Positions 9,456-17,401 of a stretch of DNA of 44,732 bases are shown here, piece by piece (the first letter of the stretch is position 1; each line of letters starts with the position of its first letter). The position numbers and the translations under genes were made by a program. The notes beneath the pieces were generated by a model. That model made no database searches. It was not told where the DNA came from and worked only from the letters and a program-made list of their open reading frames with translations. This DNA comes from Candidatus Amulumruptor caecigallinarius. Its GTDB lineage: Bacteria > Bacteroidota > Bacteroidia > Bacteroidales > Muribaculaceae. The stretch spans positions 1-44,732 of the forward strand of contig JAMPDP010000008.1 of assembly GCA_023665605.1 (NCBI GenBank), given 5' to 3'.

Positions 9456-9723
9456 GGGTGTAAATCGGCGTCCTGCGGACGCCCTTTTGTGTGCGGACTA
9501 TGACCCCGGATGCCTTCGCTATCGCTGCGGCTTCCGGGGCTACGGGTAAATCGGCGTCCTGCGGACGCTGCTTCCTCGGGTGCTTGTATCCCCGGATGCC
9601 TTCGCTATCGCTTCGGCTTCCGGCGCAACAATCTGTAAATCAGCGGATGCACCACGGTGCATCCCTACAAATTGACGGAAATTGCCGGTTTTGTAGTACC
9701 CTCTCTTTAGGAGGTTTTGCAAC
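9456..9723. repeat. Composite type 2/type 1 repeat cluster, copy D
   Basis: It starts as a type 2 element (GGCGTCCTGCGGACGCC at 9467-9483, CCCCGGATGCC, second GGCGTCC hairpin at about 9552). A second CCCCGGATGCCTTCGC unit then begins at about 9590, and at about 9620 it switches in mid-unit to the right half of a type 1 element (CGCAACAATCTG, GGATGCACCACGGTGCATCC, AATTGCCGGTTTTG). It ends with AGGAGGTTTTGCAACA. This accounts for most of the sequence between the RNA locus and proC. Confidence 0.85.
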
Positions 9724-9856
9724 AGCGGCGTGTACAAAAACAGGGAAGGAGCAAGGGAGGCGCTGGGCGGCTCCGATGTAGATATACTATAACGACAATT
9801 TGCTGCGGTTGCCCCGGGGATGGTGCTTGGGATGAGGGGGTGTTGGGGAAAATTGC

Positions 9857-9864
9857 TAACTTTG
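9857..9864 (+). promoter_or_regulatory. -7 box for the proline operon
   Basis: TAACTTTG, an exact TAnnTTTG, lies 23 bases before the proC start. It is the only good promoter seen ahead of proC-proB-proA. Confidence 0.58.
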
Positions 9865-9887
9865 TGGTTGAAATAACCTGATTACTT

Positions 9888-10673
9888 ATGAAGATATCTA
9901 TCATCGGGGCCGGGGCAATGGGCGGAGCTATCGCCGAAGGGCTTCTGGCGCATGGAATGACGGGCAATGACGTGATGGTTTCGGATCCGTCGGCGGCTGT
10001 GGTAGAACGGTTTGCCGCGATGGGCGCGCAGGCTACGGCTGACAATGCGCAGTGCGCGCAGTGGGGCGATGTTGTGATGGTGGTCGTGAAGCCGTGGCTC
10101 GTGGAGCGCGTGGCAGCGGGCATCGTCGACACGCTTGACTACGGTCGTCAGACCTTGGTGGTAATCGCTGCCGGGGTTAGCTCCGAGGCGTTGCATGGAA
10201 TGTTTGACAAGTCCGGGCAGTCGGCACCGATAGTGATGGTTATCCCCAATATCGCTGTGTCGATAGGTGAGAGCATGACGTTTGTGGTTAATGCAGGAGC
10301 TTCGGCCGAGGGCCTTGCCAAGGTTACAGGCATATTCGACCGGTTAGGGTCGACGCTCATCACCGAGGAGCGACTTCTGGGGGCGGGCACTACGCTGGCA
10401 TCGTGCGGCATAGCATATGCCATGCGTTACATACGCGCGGCCGTGGAGGGAGGCGTTGAGCTTGGGTTCAAGGCCGCCGAGGCGCAGAAGATAGTGGTGC
10501 AGACCGTGAAGGGAGCCGCAGGGCTTCTTTCACAGCCGGGAGCGCATCCCGAGAGCGAGATAGACAAAGTTACCACGCCCGGAGGCGTGACCATCCGCGG
10601 TCTTAACGAGATGGAGCACGCAGGGTTTACCTCAGCGGTGATCCGCGGTCTCAAGGCCGGGCTGAAGGCATGA
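9888..10673 (+). CDS. proC: Pyrroline-5-carboxylate reductase
   Basis: A 261-residue enzyme for the last step of proline synthesis: 1-pyrroline-5-carboxylate to proline with NAD(P)H. The N-terminal Rossmann motif is IIGAGAMGGAIAEGL. The C-terminal helical domain holds the family signature region (PGGVTIRGLNEMEHAGF). It is the first gene of a compact operon, and its TGA overlaps the proB ATG by four bases. The coding strand is G-rich, in contrast to the genes at 91-2375. Confidence 0.95.
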   Translation: MKISIIGAGAMGGAIAEGLLAHGMTGNDVMVSDPSAAVVERFAAMGAQATADNAQCAQWGDVVMVVVKPWLVERVAAGIVDTLDYGRQTLVVIAAGVSSEALHGMFDKSGQSAPIVMVIPNIAVSIGESMTFVVNAGASAEGLAKVTGIFDRLGSTLITEERLLGAGTTLASCGIAYAMRYIRAAVEGGVELGFKAAEAQKIVVQTVKGAAGLLSQPGAHPESEIDKVTTPGGVTIRGLNEMEHAGFTSAVIRGLKAGLKA

Positions 10674-11749
10674 AGGCCAAGCGCAGGATAGTGGTGAAGG
10701 TCGGGTCCAATGTGCTGACCCGAGCTGACGGCAAAGCCAACGTGACCAATATGAGCGCGCTGGTGGACCAGATAGCCGCGTTGCGCCATAAGGGGCACGA
10801 GGTGATACTGGTGAGCAGCGGGGCAGTGGCGTGCGGACGCGGCGTGGTGAAGTCATCACGCAAGCTCGACGAGGCATCGCAGCGGCAGGTGTTTTCGTCG
10901 GTGGGTCAGATTAAGCTGATCAACACGTATTCGAGTCTGTTTGGCGACTACGGCATCATCATCGGGCAGGTGCTGACGCAGAAGGATAACTTCGCGTCGC
11001 GCAACGCTTATCTGAACCAGAGGTCGTGCATGGATGCGATGCTCCGATGCGGGGTGCTCCCGATAGTCAACGAGAATGACACCGCGTCGATGACTGAGCT
11101 GATGTTCACCGACAATGACGAACTCTCCGGCACCATCGCCGCCATGATGGATGCCGACACCTTGATAATCCTGAGCAACATAGATGGCATCTACACCGGA
11201 GCGCCTGACGACCCCGAGTCGCAGCTGATAGCCCGTGTGAAGCCGGGCGAGGATCTGAGCCGGTATATCCGCAGCAGCCGCAGCGGCCTTGGTCGCGGCG
11301 GGATGGTGACGAAGTATGGCATAGCGCGTATGCTCAGCGAGGAGGGGGTGAGGGTTGTGATAGCCAACGGAACGCGTCCGGGCATCTTGGCCGACCTGAT
11401 AGAGCGTCCCGGCGAGACACCACACACCGAGTTTGAGCCCTCGACCGAGGCTGTGAGCAGCGTGAAGCGCTGGATAGCCCACAGCGGGAGCTTCGCCAAG
11501 GGGTCACTGCACGTCAATGCGCGTGCCGCCGAGGCACTGCGCGGCCCCGAGGCTGTGAGCCTTCTGCCAATCGGCTTGACCCATATAGCCGGCGAATGGA
11601 CCGAGGGCGACATCGTGAAGCTCTTCGACCCTGACGGGGAGCTGATAGGGATAGGGCGCGCCGACATGGACAGCGCTACCACAGAGAGCCTTATCGGGAA
11701 GCATGGGGCGCGTCCGGTGGTGCATTACGATTACCTGATACGCGAATAA
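10670..11749 (+). CDS. proB: Glutamate 5-kinase
   Basis: A 359-residue enzyme for the first, normally proline-inhibited step: phosphorylation of glutamate to glutamyl-5-phosphate. The amino-acid kinase domain has VVKVGSNVLTRADG at the N-terminus, ILVSSGAVACG, and PIVNENDTAS. The C-terminal region from about residue 275 fits a PUA domain (GSLHVNARAAEAL...SLLPIGLTHIAGEW). The start overlaps the proC stop. It is followed 10 bases later by proA. Confidence 0.96.
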   Translation: MKAKRRIVVKVGSNVLTRADGKANVTNMSALVDQIAALRHKGHEVILVSSGAVACGRGVVKSSRKLDEASQRQVFSSVGQIKLINTYSSLFGDYGIIIGQVLTQKDNFASRNAYLNQRSCMDAMLRCGVLPIVNENDTASMTELMFTDNDELSGTIAAMMDADTLIILSNIDGIYTGAPDDPESQLIARVKPGEDLSRYIRSSRSGLGRGGMVTKYGIARMLSEEGVRVVIANGTRPGILADLIERPGETPHTEFEPSTEAVSSVKRWIAHSGSFAKGSLHVNARAAEALRGPEAVSLLPIGLTHIAGEWTEGDIVKLFDPDGELIGIGRADMDSATTESLIGKHGARPVVHYDYLIRE

Positions 11750-11759
11750 TAAAATACAG

Positions 11760-13022
11760 ATGGAAGCAGATCTCCTCAAGATATTCAGCAGCGTGAAGAG
11801 CGCATCACGCCGCATGGCACAGCTCAGTTACGAGCAGCGCAGCCAAACTCTACTTGCCCTTGCCGATGCGCTGGAGGCCGACACCCCCGCGCTCTTAGAG
11901 GCCAACGCCCATGACCTTGCTCGCATGGAGCGCAGCAACCCCCTCTATGACCGCCTGCAGCTCACTGCGGAGCGGCTGGCTGGAATCGCCGCCGATATGC
12001 GCAAGGTGGCCTCCCTGCCGAGTCCGGTGGGTGAGGTGATAGAGGAACGCACCCTCCCCAACGGACTTGAGTTGCGGAGGGTGAGGGTGCCTTTCGGTGT
12101 GATAGGCGTAATCTATGAGGCGCGTCCGAATGTGACATTCGACGTATTCGCCCTATGCTTCCGCAGCGGTAACGCCTGCATACTCAAGGGTGGCCGCGAT
12201 GCCGAGGCTTCCAACGAAGCCATCGTGACCCTGATACACAGAGTGCTGAGCGAGCAGGGTGTAGACCCGGACGTTGTTGCTCTGCTTCCCGCCACCCATG
12301 AGGCCACGGCGGCCCTTCTTGGAGCGGTGGGCTACGTGGATGTGTGCATACCGCGCGGCGGAAAGCGGCTGATAGAGTTTGTGCGTGACAATGCCCGAGT
12401 GCCTGTCATAGAGACCGGAGCCGGCGTAGTGAGCGCATATCTGCATGCCGCGGGCGAGTTGAAGATGGCTACCGACATCGTGGCCAATGCCAAGACCCGT
12501 CGCGTGAGTGTGTGCAACGCACTTGACACGCTGCTTGTGGACCGAAGCCGGCTATGTGACCTGACGGCGCTTGCCAAGCCCCTGGCAGATAAGCAGGTAG
12601 AGATACATGCTGATGATGAGGCGTATGCTGCCTTGGAGGGGAGTTATCCCGCCGAGTTGCTCAAGAGGGCGGAGGCCGATGAGTTTGACACGTGGGCTAC
12701 AGAGTGGATGGACTATAAGATGGGCATACGTACCGTGAGCGGCCCTGAAGAGGCTATGGAGCACATAGCACGTTACGGTTCGGGCCACTCCGAGTGCATC
12801 ATCACCGAGGATGCCACCGTGGCTGACGCATTTCAACGCGGCGTGGATGCGGCATGCGTTTACGTAAACGCGCCGACGTCGTTCACCGACGGTGCTCAGT
12901 TTGGCCTGGGTGCCGAAATCGGCATCTCCACGCAGAAGTTGGGACCCCGCGGCCCGATGGGACTGCGCGAGATCACCACCTACCGCTGGCTCATCAACGG
13001 CCGCGGCCAGACCCGTCCGTAA
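11760..13022 (+). CDS. proA: Glutamate-5-semialdehyde dehydrogenase (gamma-glutamyl phosphate reductase)
   Basis: A 420-residue NADPH-dependent enzyme that reduces glutamyl-5-phosphate to the semialdehyde, which cyclises to the proC substrate. Visible motifs are PFGVIGVIYEARPNVT, the nucleotide-binding ILKGGRDAEASN, the active-site cysteine in TRRVSVCNALDTLL, and the C-terminal FTDGAQFGLGAEIGISTQ and RGPMGLREITTY. It is the last gene of proC-proB-proA. Together these three cover the whole route from glutamate to proline. Confidence 0.97.
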   Translation: MEADLLKIFSSVKSASRRMAQLSYEQRSQTLLALADALEADTPALLEANAHDLARMERSNPLYDRLQLTAERLAGIAADMRKVASLPSPVGEVIEERTLPNGLELRRVRVPFGVIGVIYEARPNVTFDVFALCFRSGNACILKGGRDAEASNEAIVTLIHRVLSEQGVDPDVVALLPATHEATAALLGAVGYVDVCIPRGGKRLIEFVRDNARVPVIETGAGVVSAYLHAAGELKMATDIVANAKTRRVSVCNALDTLLVDRSRLCDLTALAKPLADKQVEIHADDEAYAALEGSYPAELLKRAEADEFDTWATEWMDYKMGIRTVSGPEEAMEHIARYGSGHSECIITEDATVADAFQRGVDAACVYVNAPTSFTDGAQFGLGAEIGISTQKLGPRGPMGLREITTYRWLINGRGQTRP

Positions 13023-13047
13023 GTCTATTATTATCTCTTCTCACTCA

Positions 13048-14127
13048 ATGCCAAACACAACACCTGCTGCTTCCGCCACCCTCGGCGGTAATACCTCATC
13101 CGCCCCGGCCGGGGCGATTAACCGAGCGAAAACCCGCGACGAGTCGCTTGACATTGTGGCGGGGCTTCTCATCATCTGGATGATGCTTAGCCACGCCGGA
13201 GCCGGAGCAGACTACTTTCCGCCGTTCTACGGATGGATTGACCGTGCGCTATACTTCTTCATGCCGTGGTTTTTCTTTAAGGCCGGAATGTTTTTCAGGG
13301 TGAAACCAAGGCGAGAGTTTCTGCGTAGCAATTGGAAGCGACTGTTGGTGCCTTTTTTGGCTTTTTCCTTGTTGGGCTACGTGATGTGGCTGCCCGGGGT
13401 AATCAGTCAGCCGGGATTGTCGCTGACCTACAAAATTGGTGCTCCCATTGTGCAGCTGTTGAAAGAGGGTAGCGTGACGGCCAATATCCCGTTGTGGTTT
13501 TTGTTGTCGCTTTTCTTAGTTAAGGGAGTTGCCAACGAGGCACTGCTTCGGAGGTGGAATGTGTGGATTACCGGAGCTGTGGGGCTTGCTATTGGTCTGG
13601 GTTTATATTTGATTGGCGAGGTAGAGCCTCTTTGGGTTGCCAACTCGGCAGTTGGTCTCGCGTTCTTCATGCTCGGGTATGTGCTACATTCGCCGGCGGC
13701 CCCATCAAATCGGGTTCGCGGGTGGCTTGACGGACGCATTATATATATAGTGGCCCTGACGCTGTTTGTGCTCCACAATGTGCTGTGCCCGGGGAGTATG
13801 TCAATGCGTACTAACACTTTCAGCGGCGTTGTGACGGGTTATGGCACAGAGTATCTGCTGTGGTTTGTGGCGTCGGTGTTGGGCATCCTGCTCCTTAACA
13901 AGGGAGCCAAGTGGCGTCCCCTGCGCTACACCGGGCTTCATGTGGTAGGTCGTGACAGTATGGGCTATCTTGCCGTGCATCAGCTGGTGATAAATGTGGC
14001 CTTGGTGCTGGTGGCAGCAATATTTCCGTGGGCAGACGGCCCTGTCCGTCTTACGGGCTGCGTGGTGCTGGGCGTATTGCTGATGCCGCCTCTCAACCGA
14101 TTGTGGAAGCGTTTGGGCTGGATTTAG
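13048..14127 (+). CDS. Membrane acyltransferase, acyltransferase 3 / fucose 4-O-acetylase type
   Basis: A 359-residue integral membrane protein with about ten hydrophobic segments. After a polar N-terminus it has RDESLDIVAGLLIIWMMLSH, the family pattern 'R...LD..KG..I..V...H', then PFYGWIDRALYFFMPWFFF..GMFFR with an Arg/Lys-rich loop. Such proteins O-acetylate cell-surface sugars using cytosolic acyl-CoA; the substrate here is unknown. The frame is open from 12892, but MPNTTPA at 13048 lies just after the proA stop and is the sensible start. It could be co-transcribed with the pro genes 25 bases upstream. Less GC-rich than the pro genes. Confidence 0.82.
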   Translation: MPNTTPAASATLGGNTSSAPAGAINRAKTRDESLDIVAGLLIIWMMLSHAGAGADYFPPFYGWIDRALYFFMPWFFFKAGMFFRVKPRREFLRSNWKRLLVPFLAFSLLGYVMWLPGVISQPGLSLTYKIGAPIVQLLKEGSVTANIPLWFLLSLFLVKGVANEALLRRWNVWITGAVGLAIGLGLYLIGEVEPLWVANSAVGLAFFMLGYVLHSPAAPSNRVRGWLDGRIIYIVALTLFVLHNVLCPGSMSMRTNTFSGVVTGYGTEYLLWFVASVLGILLLNKGAKWRPLRYTGLHVVGRDSMGYLAVHQLVINVALVLVAAIFPWADGPVRLTGCVVLGVLLMPPLNRLWKRLGWI

Positions 14128-14298
14128 AGGTTGTTGCAGAACCTGCTGATGGTGGAGTTGATGTTGTAAATCGGCGTCCTGCGGACGCCTTTTGCTGTGC
14201 TGACTATTACCCCGGATGCCTGCGCTAACGCTTCGGCTTCCGGGGCTACGGTAAATCAGCGTCCTGCGGACGCTCTTCGGACGGTTATGCAACAACCT
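14128..14298. repeat. Type 2 modular inverted-repeat element, copy E2
   Basis: It starts directly after the acyltransferase stop codon. The ends AGGTTGTTGCAGAACC and GGTTATGCAACAACCT are inverted copies. Inside are GGCGTCCTGCGGACGCC (14172-14188), the CCCCGGATGCC...TTCCGGGG hairpin, and AGCGTCCTGCGGACGCT (about 14258-14274). Confidence 0.87.
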
Positions 14299-14335
14299 CC
14301 ACAACTTTTGATACACTTCCCTCCTTATGGAGTGC

Positions 14336-14460
14336 GGGTGTTACAAAACCGGCAATATCCGTCAATTTGTAGGGATGCACCGTGGTGTATCCGCTGATTT
14401 ACAGATTGTTGCGCCGGATGCACCACGGTGCATCCCTACAAGCCGATGGTTTTGCAACCC
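14336..14460. repeat. Type 1 modular inverted-repeat element, copy E1 (reversed)
   Basis: The reverse complement of copy A: GGGTGTTACAAAACCGGC at the left, the two GGATGCACC arms, and GCCGATGGTTTTGCAACCC at the right. One arm carries a substitution (GTGTATCC). It stands 37 bases after copy E2 and 50 bases before the hepT stop. Together they account for the 14128-14510 gap. Confidence 0.87.
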
Positions 14461-14510
14461 CATCTCCGACGGACATATGTTATTACAACAATTTGATGCA
14501 GTTGCTCCGG

Positions 14511-14849
14511 TTATTTCGGGAGCAATTTGCGCACTTCGGCTTCTAACTTTGGAATGTGATTTATCACGATTGCCCACAGGATTTCGGGACGCAGCGAATC
14601 ATAAGCGTGGATGACATAATTACGAGTGTCAACAATCTTTCGCGCTGCCGTGATGTTTACATCAGGCTCTATTTTAAGGATACGGTTCATTGCTTCGCCC
14701 ATAATCTCAATGTTTCGCTCAACAAACTTGCGGAACACGAAGTCATGTGAGAAATCATTGAAATCACGCCCTCTCAGACGAAGTGTTTGATTAATCTCGT
14801 CAACGGCGTCAAGAATATCTTCAAGATATTTGTAAACTCGCTCATCCAT
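14511..14849 (-). CDS. hepT: HepT-like toxin (DUF86, HEPN domain)
   Basis: A 112-residue HEPN-fold protein. The RX4HXY motif of HepT toxins is present as R76-NYVI-H81-A-Y83. In characterised HepT-MntA systems HepT is an RNase-like toxin, and its motif tyrosine is AMPylated by the partner. It overlaps the upstream nucleotidyltransferase gene by eight bases and shares its transcript. The DNA is visibly AT-richer than the flanking genes, which suggests transfer. It lies 50 bases from a type 1 repeat. Confidence 0.9.
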   Translation of the reverse strand: MDERVYKYLEDILDAVDEINQTLRLRGRDFNDFSHDFVFRKFVERNIEIMGEAMNRILKIEPDVNITAARKIVDTRNYVIHAYDSLRPEILWAIVINHIPKLEAEVRKLLPK

Positions 14850-15153
14850 AAATCAGCTGTTTTGTGTTATCTAACTCTTTTCTGAAAAAGCTGTTTCTAA
14901 CAGCCGCATAATCCACCAAATCGACTCTCCTGCCAGTGATATCTTCCAACCCGTGTAAGAGACCGAAGAAGCACTCCGCCCAATCGGCGTTTCTGCTGTT
15001 AATTCGGTCGCTGTCAAAATCCACGGAAAAGTCGATATCACTATCCTCATTAAACCGAGGAGTGAGGATGGAGCCAAAAACCCAAAGCTTTGACACCATG
15101 CATTTTTTGCACAGGCTTTTTATCTGTTCAAGATTCAATTCTATGATTTTCAT
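14842..15153 (-). CDS. mntA: MntA-like minimal nucleotidyltransferase antitoxin
   Basis: A 103-residue minimal nucleotidyltransferase. The core reads GS at residues 27-28, ten residues, then DID at 39-41; a third acidic residue is in RVDLVDY (Asp78). This is the pol-beta type active site used by MntA to AMPylate HepT. It is the first gene of the pair and overlaps hepT. Upstream are a -7 box and a perfect 9-base inverted repeat that could be an operator. The catalytic residues look intact. Confidence 0.9.
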   Translation of the reverse strand: MKIIELNLEQIKSLCKKCMVSKLWVFGSILTPRFNEDSDIDFSVDFDSDRINSRNADWAECFFGLLHGLEDITGRRVDLVDYAAVRNSFFRKELDNTKQLIYG

Positions 15154-15176
15154 ACGTTGCTGGTGTTAGGAGATGT

Positions 15177-15198
15177 AGGTGGATAATAGTATCCACCT
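15177..15198. promoter_or_regulatory. Palindrome at the mntA-hepT promoter, candidate operator
   Basis: Nine-base perfect inverted repeat AGGTGGATA-ATAG-TATCCACCT. It lies 24 bases upstream of the mntA start and just downstream of the -7 box at 15200-15207, so it would cover the transcription start. Autoregulation by the toxin-antitoxin complex is an inference. Confidence 0.5.
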
Positions 15199-15199
15199 G

Positions 15200-15207
15200 C
15201 AAAACTA
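15200..15207 (-). promoter_or_regulatory. -7 box for mntA-hepT
   Basis: The minus strand reads TAGTTTTG, fitting TAnnTTTG. A TTTTG at 15234-15230 would be a -33 element at 22-base spacing. A second match, TAATTTTG, lies at 15237-15230. The surrounding 15154-15331 spacer shows nothing else that I recognise. Confidence 0.45.
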
Positions 15208-15331
15208 AGTAAAGTTTTTTACAATAGCGCAAAATTACCTCCAGTCATCATGGCCGGAATATCAGAAATGAGAGATGGAGAATTATTAAACAAGCTCTAA
15301 GAGGGCGCATGGAAGAGTAACGCTATGAGAG

Positions 15332-16177
15332 CTAAAGGTTGTTTGGGCCGGGGTAGCGGGATTTGCCTCGGGAGACGGGGCCTCGGGATATTGCTCCAGT
15401 GGGGCAGATGTGGAAGCAGGCCAAGCATGTGGCGCAGTTATTGCCCCAATGAGGGAGAATTTTGGTGGATTGTCGGGGTTGGGGAGTGGTAGGGAGAGAG
15501 GATTGCAGGGTGATGTTGTCGAGGGGGCAGTGGCGGGCGCAACGGGCGCAGGCGATGCACTTGGCGGGGTCCACGCGGAAGCGGCTTGGGGACATGGCGA
15601 AGCGCACGAACAGGGGGTATATCAGGCGGGTTTTGAGCCGAGGGAGGGCACCGCGGTGGATGTCGTCATGCGTCGATGCGACGGCAGAGGGTATTGATGT
15701 GGCCGATGCTTGGGTGATGGCTTGGGCTATGGCGGTGACTCGAGCTGGCATGGCTTGGAGCTTTGCGGCGGCCACGGTGGGGGAGTCGATGTTGAATCCG
15801 GGGAAGCAGACGTAGGTGTTGGGCATGATTACGCCGAATGCCGAGGCAGCGTGCCAGCTACGCTTAGCGAGGTCAGCTCGCCACATATCGGCCGTCAGTC
15901 CTGCGTCATCGCCCATGGTGGCCACCATGAAGTGAGTGGCGAGGTCGGCCCCGATGATGCGTGCCTGACGGATGAAGCGGCGCACAACAGGGGGGACGCC
16001 CCAACTGTAGACGGGGAATGTCCAAACAACCCTTTCGCCCGGAGAGAGCTCCAGCGGGTGCTCTGCGGGATGGAGCAAAGTGTCGCCGCAGAGCGACACC
16101 ACACTGTCGGCGAGATCGTCCGCGAGGCGACGAGCCACCGCGAGGGTGTTGCCGTTGCCGGAGAAGCAGATAATCAT
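15332..16177 (-). CDS. EFR1-type flavodoxin/ferredoxin protein
   Basis: A 281-residue probable electron carrier. The N-terminus MIICFSGNGNTLAVARRLAD is the flavodoxin FMN phosphate loop, followed by FPVYSWGVPPVVRRFI. The C-terminal part carries two 4Fe-4S cluster motifs, CIACARCARHCP and CATCLACFHICP. This layout is the EFR1 family seen in anaerobes; its partners are unknown. An open frame extends to 16384, but homology starts at the ATG at 16177. It lies 34 bases after the DUF2027-Smr gene on the same strand, so co-transcription is likely. The coding strand is very C-rich. Confidence 0.88.
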   Translation of the reverse strand: MIICFSGNGNTLAVARRLADDLADSVVSLCGDTLLHPAEHPLELSPGERVVWTFPVYSWGVPPVVRRFIRQARIIGADLATHFMVATMGDDAGLTADMWRADLAKRSWHAASAFGVIMPNTYVCFPGFNIDSPTVAAAKLQAMPARVTAIAQAITQASATSIPSAVASTHDDIHRGALPRLKTRLIYPLFVRFAMSPSRFRVDPAKCIACARCARHCPLDNITLQSSLPTTPQPRQSTKILPHWGNNCATCLACFHICPTGAISRGPVSRGKSRYPGPNNL

Positions 16178-16211
16178 CGGTGGGGAATGATGAAACGGAT
16201 GAGGGGGAGGG

Positions 16212-17345
16212 TCAACGTATGGTGACCTGTGTGGCTCCGAAGCCGTATTCACGGAAAGACGCATCCTGCACCGAGTGCATCTTGTAGCGGTGGGCAAGCT
16301 CCTTGGTGAGGGCGTTGCGGAGGATGCCGTCGCCCTTGCCGTGGATGAAGACAATCTTGCGGCCGTGAGCCGAAGCGTTCTCATCCATCACGCGGCGGAA
16401 TGTGTCAATCTGATAATTGAGAATATCCGCGGGGCTCATGCCGATGGTGTTGTCAAGGAGTTCGTTGATGTGGAGGTCCACCTCAAGGATGCCATCGCGC
16501 TCACGAACCGACTTCTTGGGTCGGCGAGTGACGGGTCGGCGCGCGGGTTTCTCGCGCTGCTTCTGTATCAGAGCCTTGCGGAGCTCCTCGACAGGTGCGG
16601 ACTCTTGCGGGATTGCCGGGCGGTCGTCAATAACTATGTCAAGAGCGAGGACGTCAGAGTCAAAGTAGGTGTTGGCCTTGAAGCTGTGTAGCTTGAAGAA
16701 CTTTGTGAGGTCGAGTTTACGCTCGAACCACACCGGCATCTTGCTTCGGAAGGCTCGGTCAACCTTGAATGCAACGAACTGGAGAGCGATGTGGCTCATG
16801 CGGGCGAGCTTTGCGCGGTCCACCTCGTCGAGCAGGGCCTGGGTGTTAGGCTCGATGACGGTCTGCGCGATGAGTTCCCAGTCCGAGCCATCCTCGGAGA
16901 GCATATATGCTACCGAGAGGTAATAGTTGCTGTCGTTGACAAGATAGGCATCGAAGGGGGTGGTGGAGATAGCCTTGATGTCGTGCGGCTCGTAGGCGAG
17001 CACCACGTTGAGCTTGTCGCCGTAGTCCGTCTCCTCGATGGGTGGAATGGAAGGGGCAAAAGCGGGTGCGAAAGGAGAGGGTATCTCCTTGGAGGGAGTG
17101 GCCGGAGCCTTGGGGGCAGCCGCCGCCATGGGGCGGGGGATGGCTGAGTCGGCGGGCATAGTGCCGGCTATGCGCGCCTCAGTGTCAGCCGCCGAGGCCA
17201 CGACGACGAGTTCGCCGGTGAGAACCGGCGTCTCGAAGCCATCCTCGTCAACTACGTATGCCATGCGACCCTCCACGCGTGCTACGCGGCCGCCGCCTGT
17301 AGAGTTGAGAAATCTTACGGAGTCACCTGTCTTTACAGTTGCCAT
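16212..17345 (-). CDS. DUF2027 and Smr domain protein
   Basis: A 377-residue cytoplasmic protein. An N-terminal SH3-like segment (KTGDSVRFLNSTGGGRVARV) leads into a DUF2027 region, then a basic linker (about 270-290) and a C-terminal Smr domain with VDLHINELLD, FIHGKGDGILRNAL and the terminal GFGATQVTIR. Smr domains are nucleic-acid nicking modules related to MutS2; the role of this Bacteroidota architecture is not established. The frame is open to 17459, but MATVKTGDS at 17345 is the natural start. A near-consensus minus-strand -7 box (TAACTTTC, 17383-17376) precedes it, 56 bases after uvrA. Confidence 0.88.
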   Translation of the reverse strand: MATVKTGDSVRFLNSTGGGRVARVEGRMAYVVDEDGFETPVLTGELVVVASAADTEARIAGTMPADSAIPRPMAAAAPKAPATPSKEIPSPFAPAFAPSIPPIEETDYGDKLNVVLAYEPHDIKAISTTPFDAYLVNDSNYYLSVAYMLSEDGSDWELIAQTVIEPNTQALLDEVDRAKLARMSHIALQFVAFKVDRAFRSKMPVWFERKLDLTKFFKLHSFKANTYFDSDVLALDIVIDDRPAIPQESAPVEELRKALIQKQREKPARRPVTRRPKKSVRERDGILEVDLHINELLDNTIGMSPADILNYQIDTFRRVMDENASAHGRKIVFIHGKGDGILRNALTKELAHRYKMHSVQDASFREYGFGATQVTIR

Positions 17346-17401
17346 ATTAGAGTAGGTGTGATATGTTGTATGATAGAAAGTTATCGAAAAAAGGCAGATG
17401 G

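Noticed and set aside
8786-9781. Short frames encoding peptides such as DAFAIASASGATGKSASCGR
   Set aside because: These are translations of type 2 repeats, recurring identically wherever the repeat occurs (also at 14197 and 38789). They have no independent gene signals.
12892-13047. N-terminal extension of the acyltransferase overlapping proA
   Set aside because: The extra 52 residues are an out-of-frame reading of the proA 3' end; the ATG at 13048 follows the proA stop.
15250-15300. A 16-codon plus-strand frame (MAGISEMRDGELLNKL)
   Set aside because: Very short, no promoter or recognisable family, between hepT-mntA and the EFR1 gene; not enough support.
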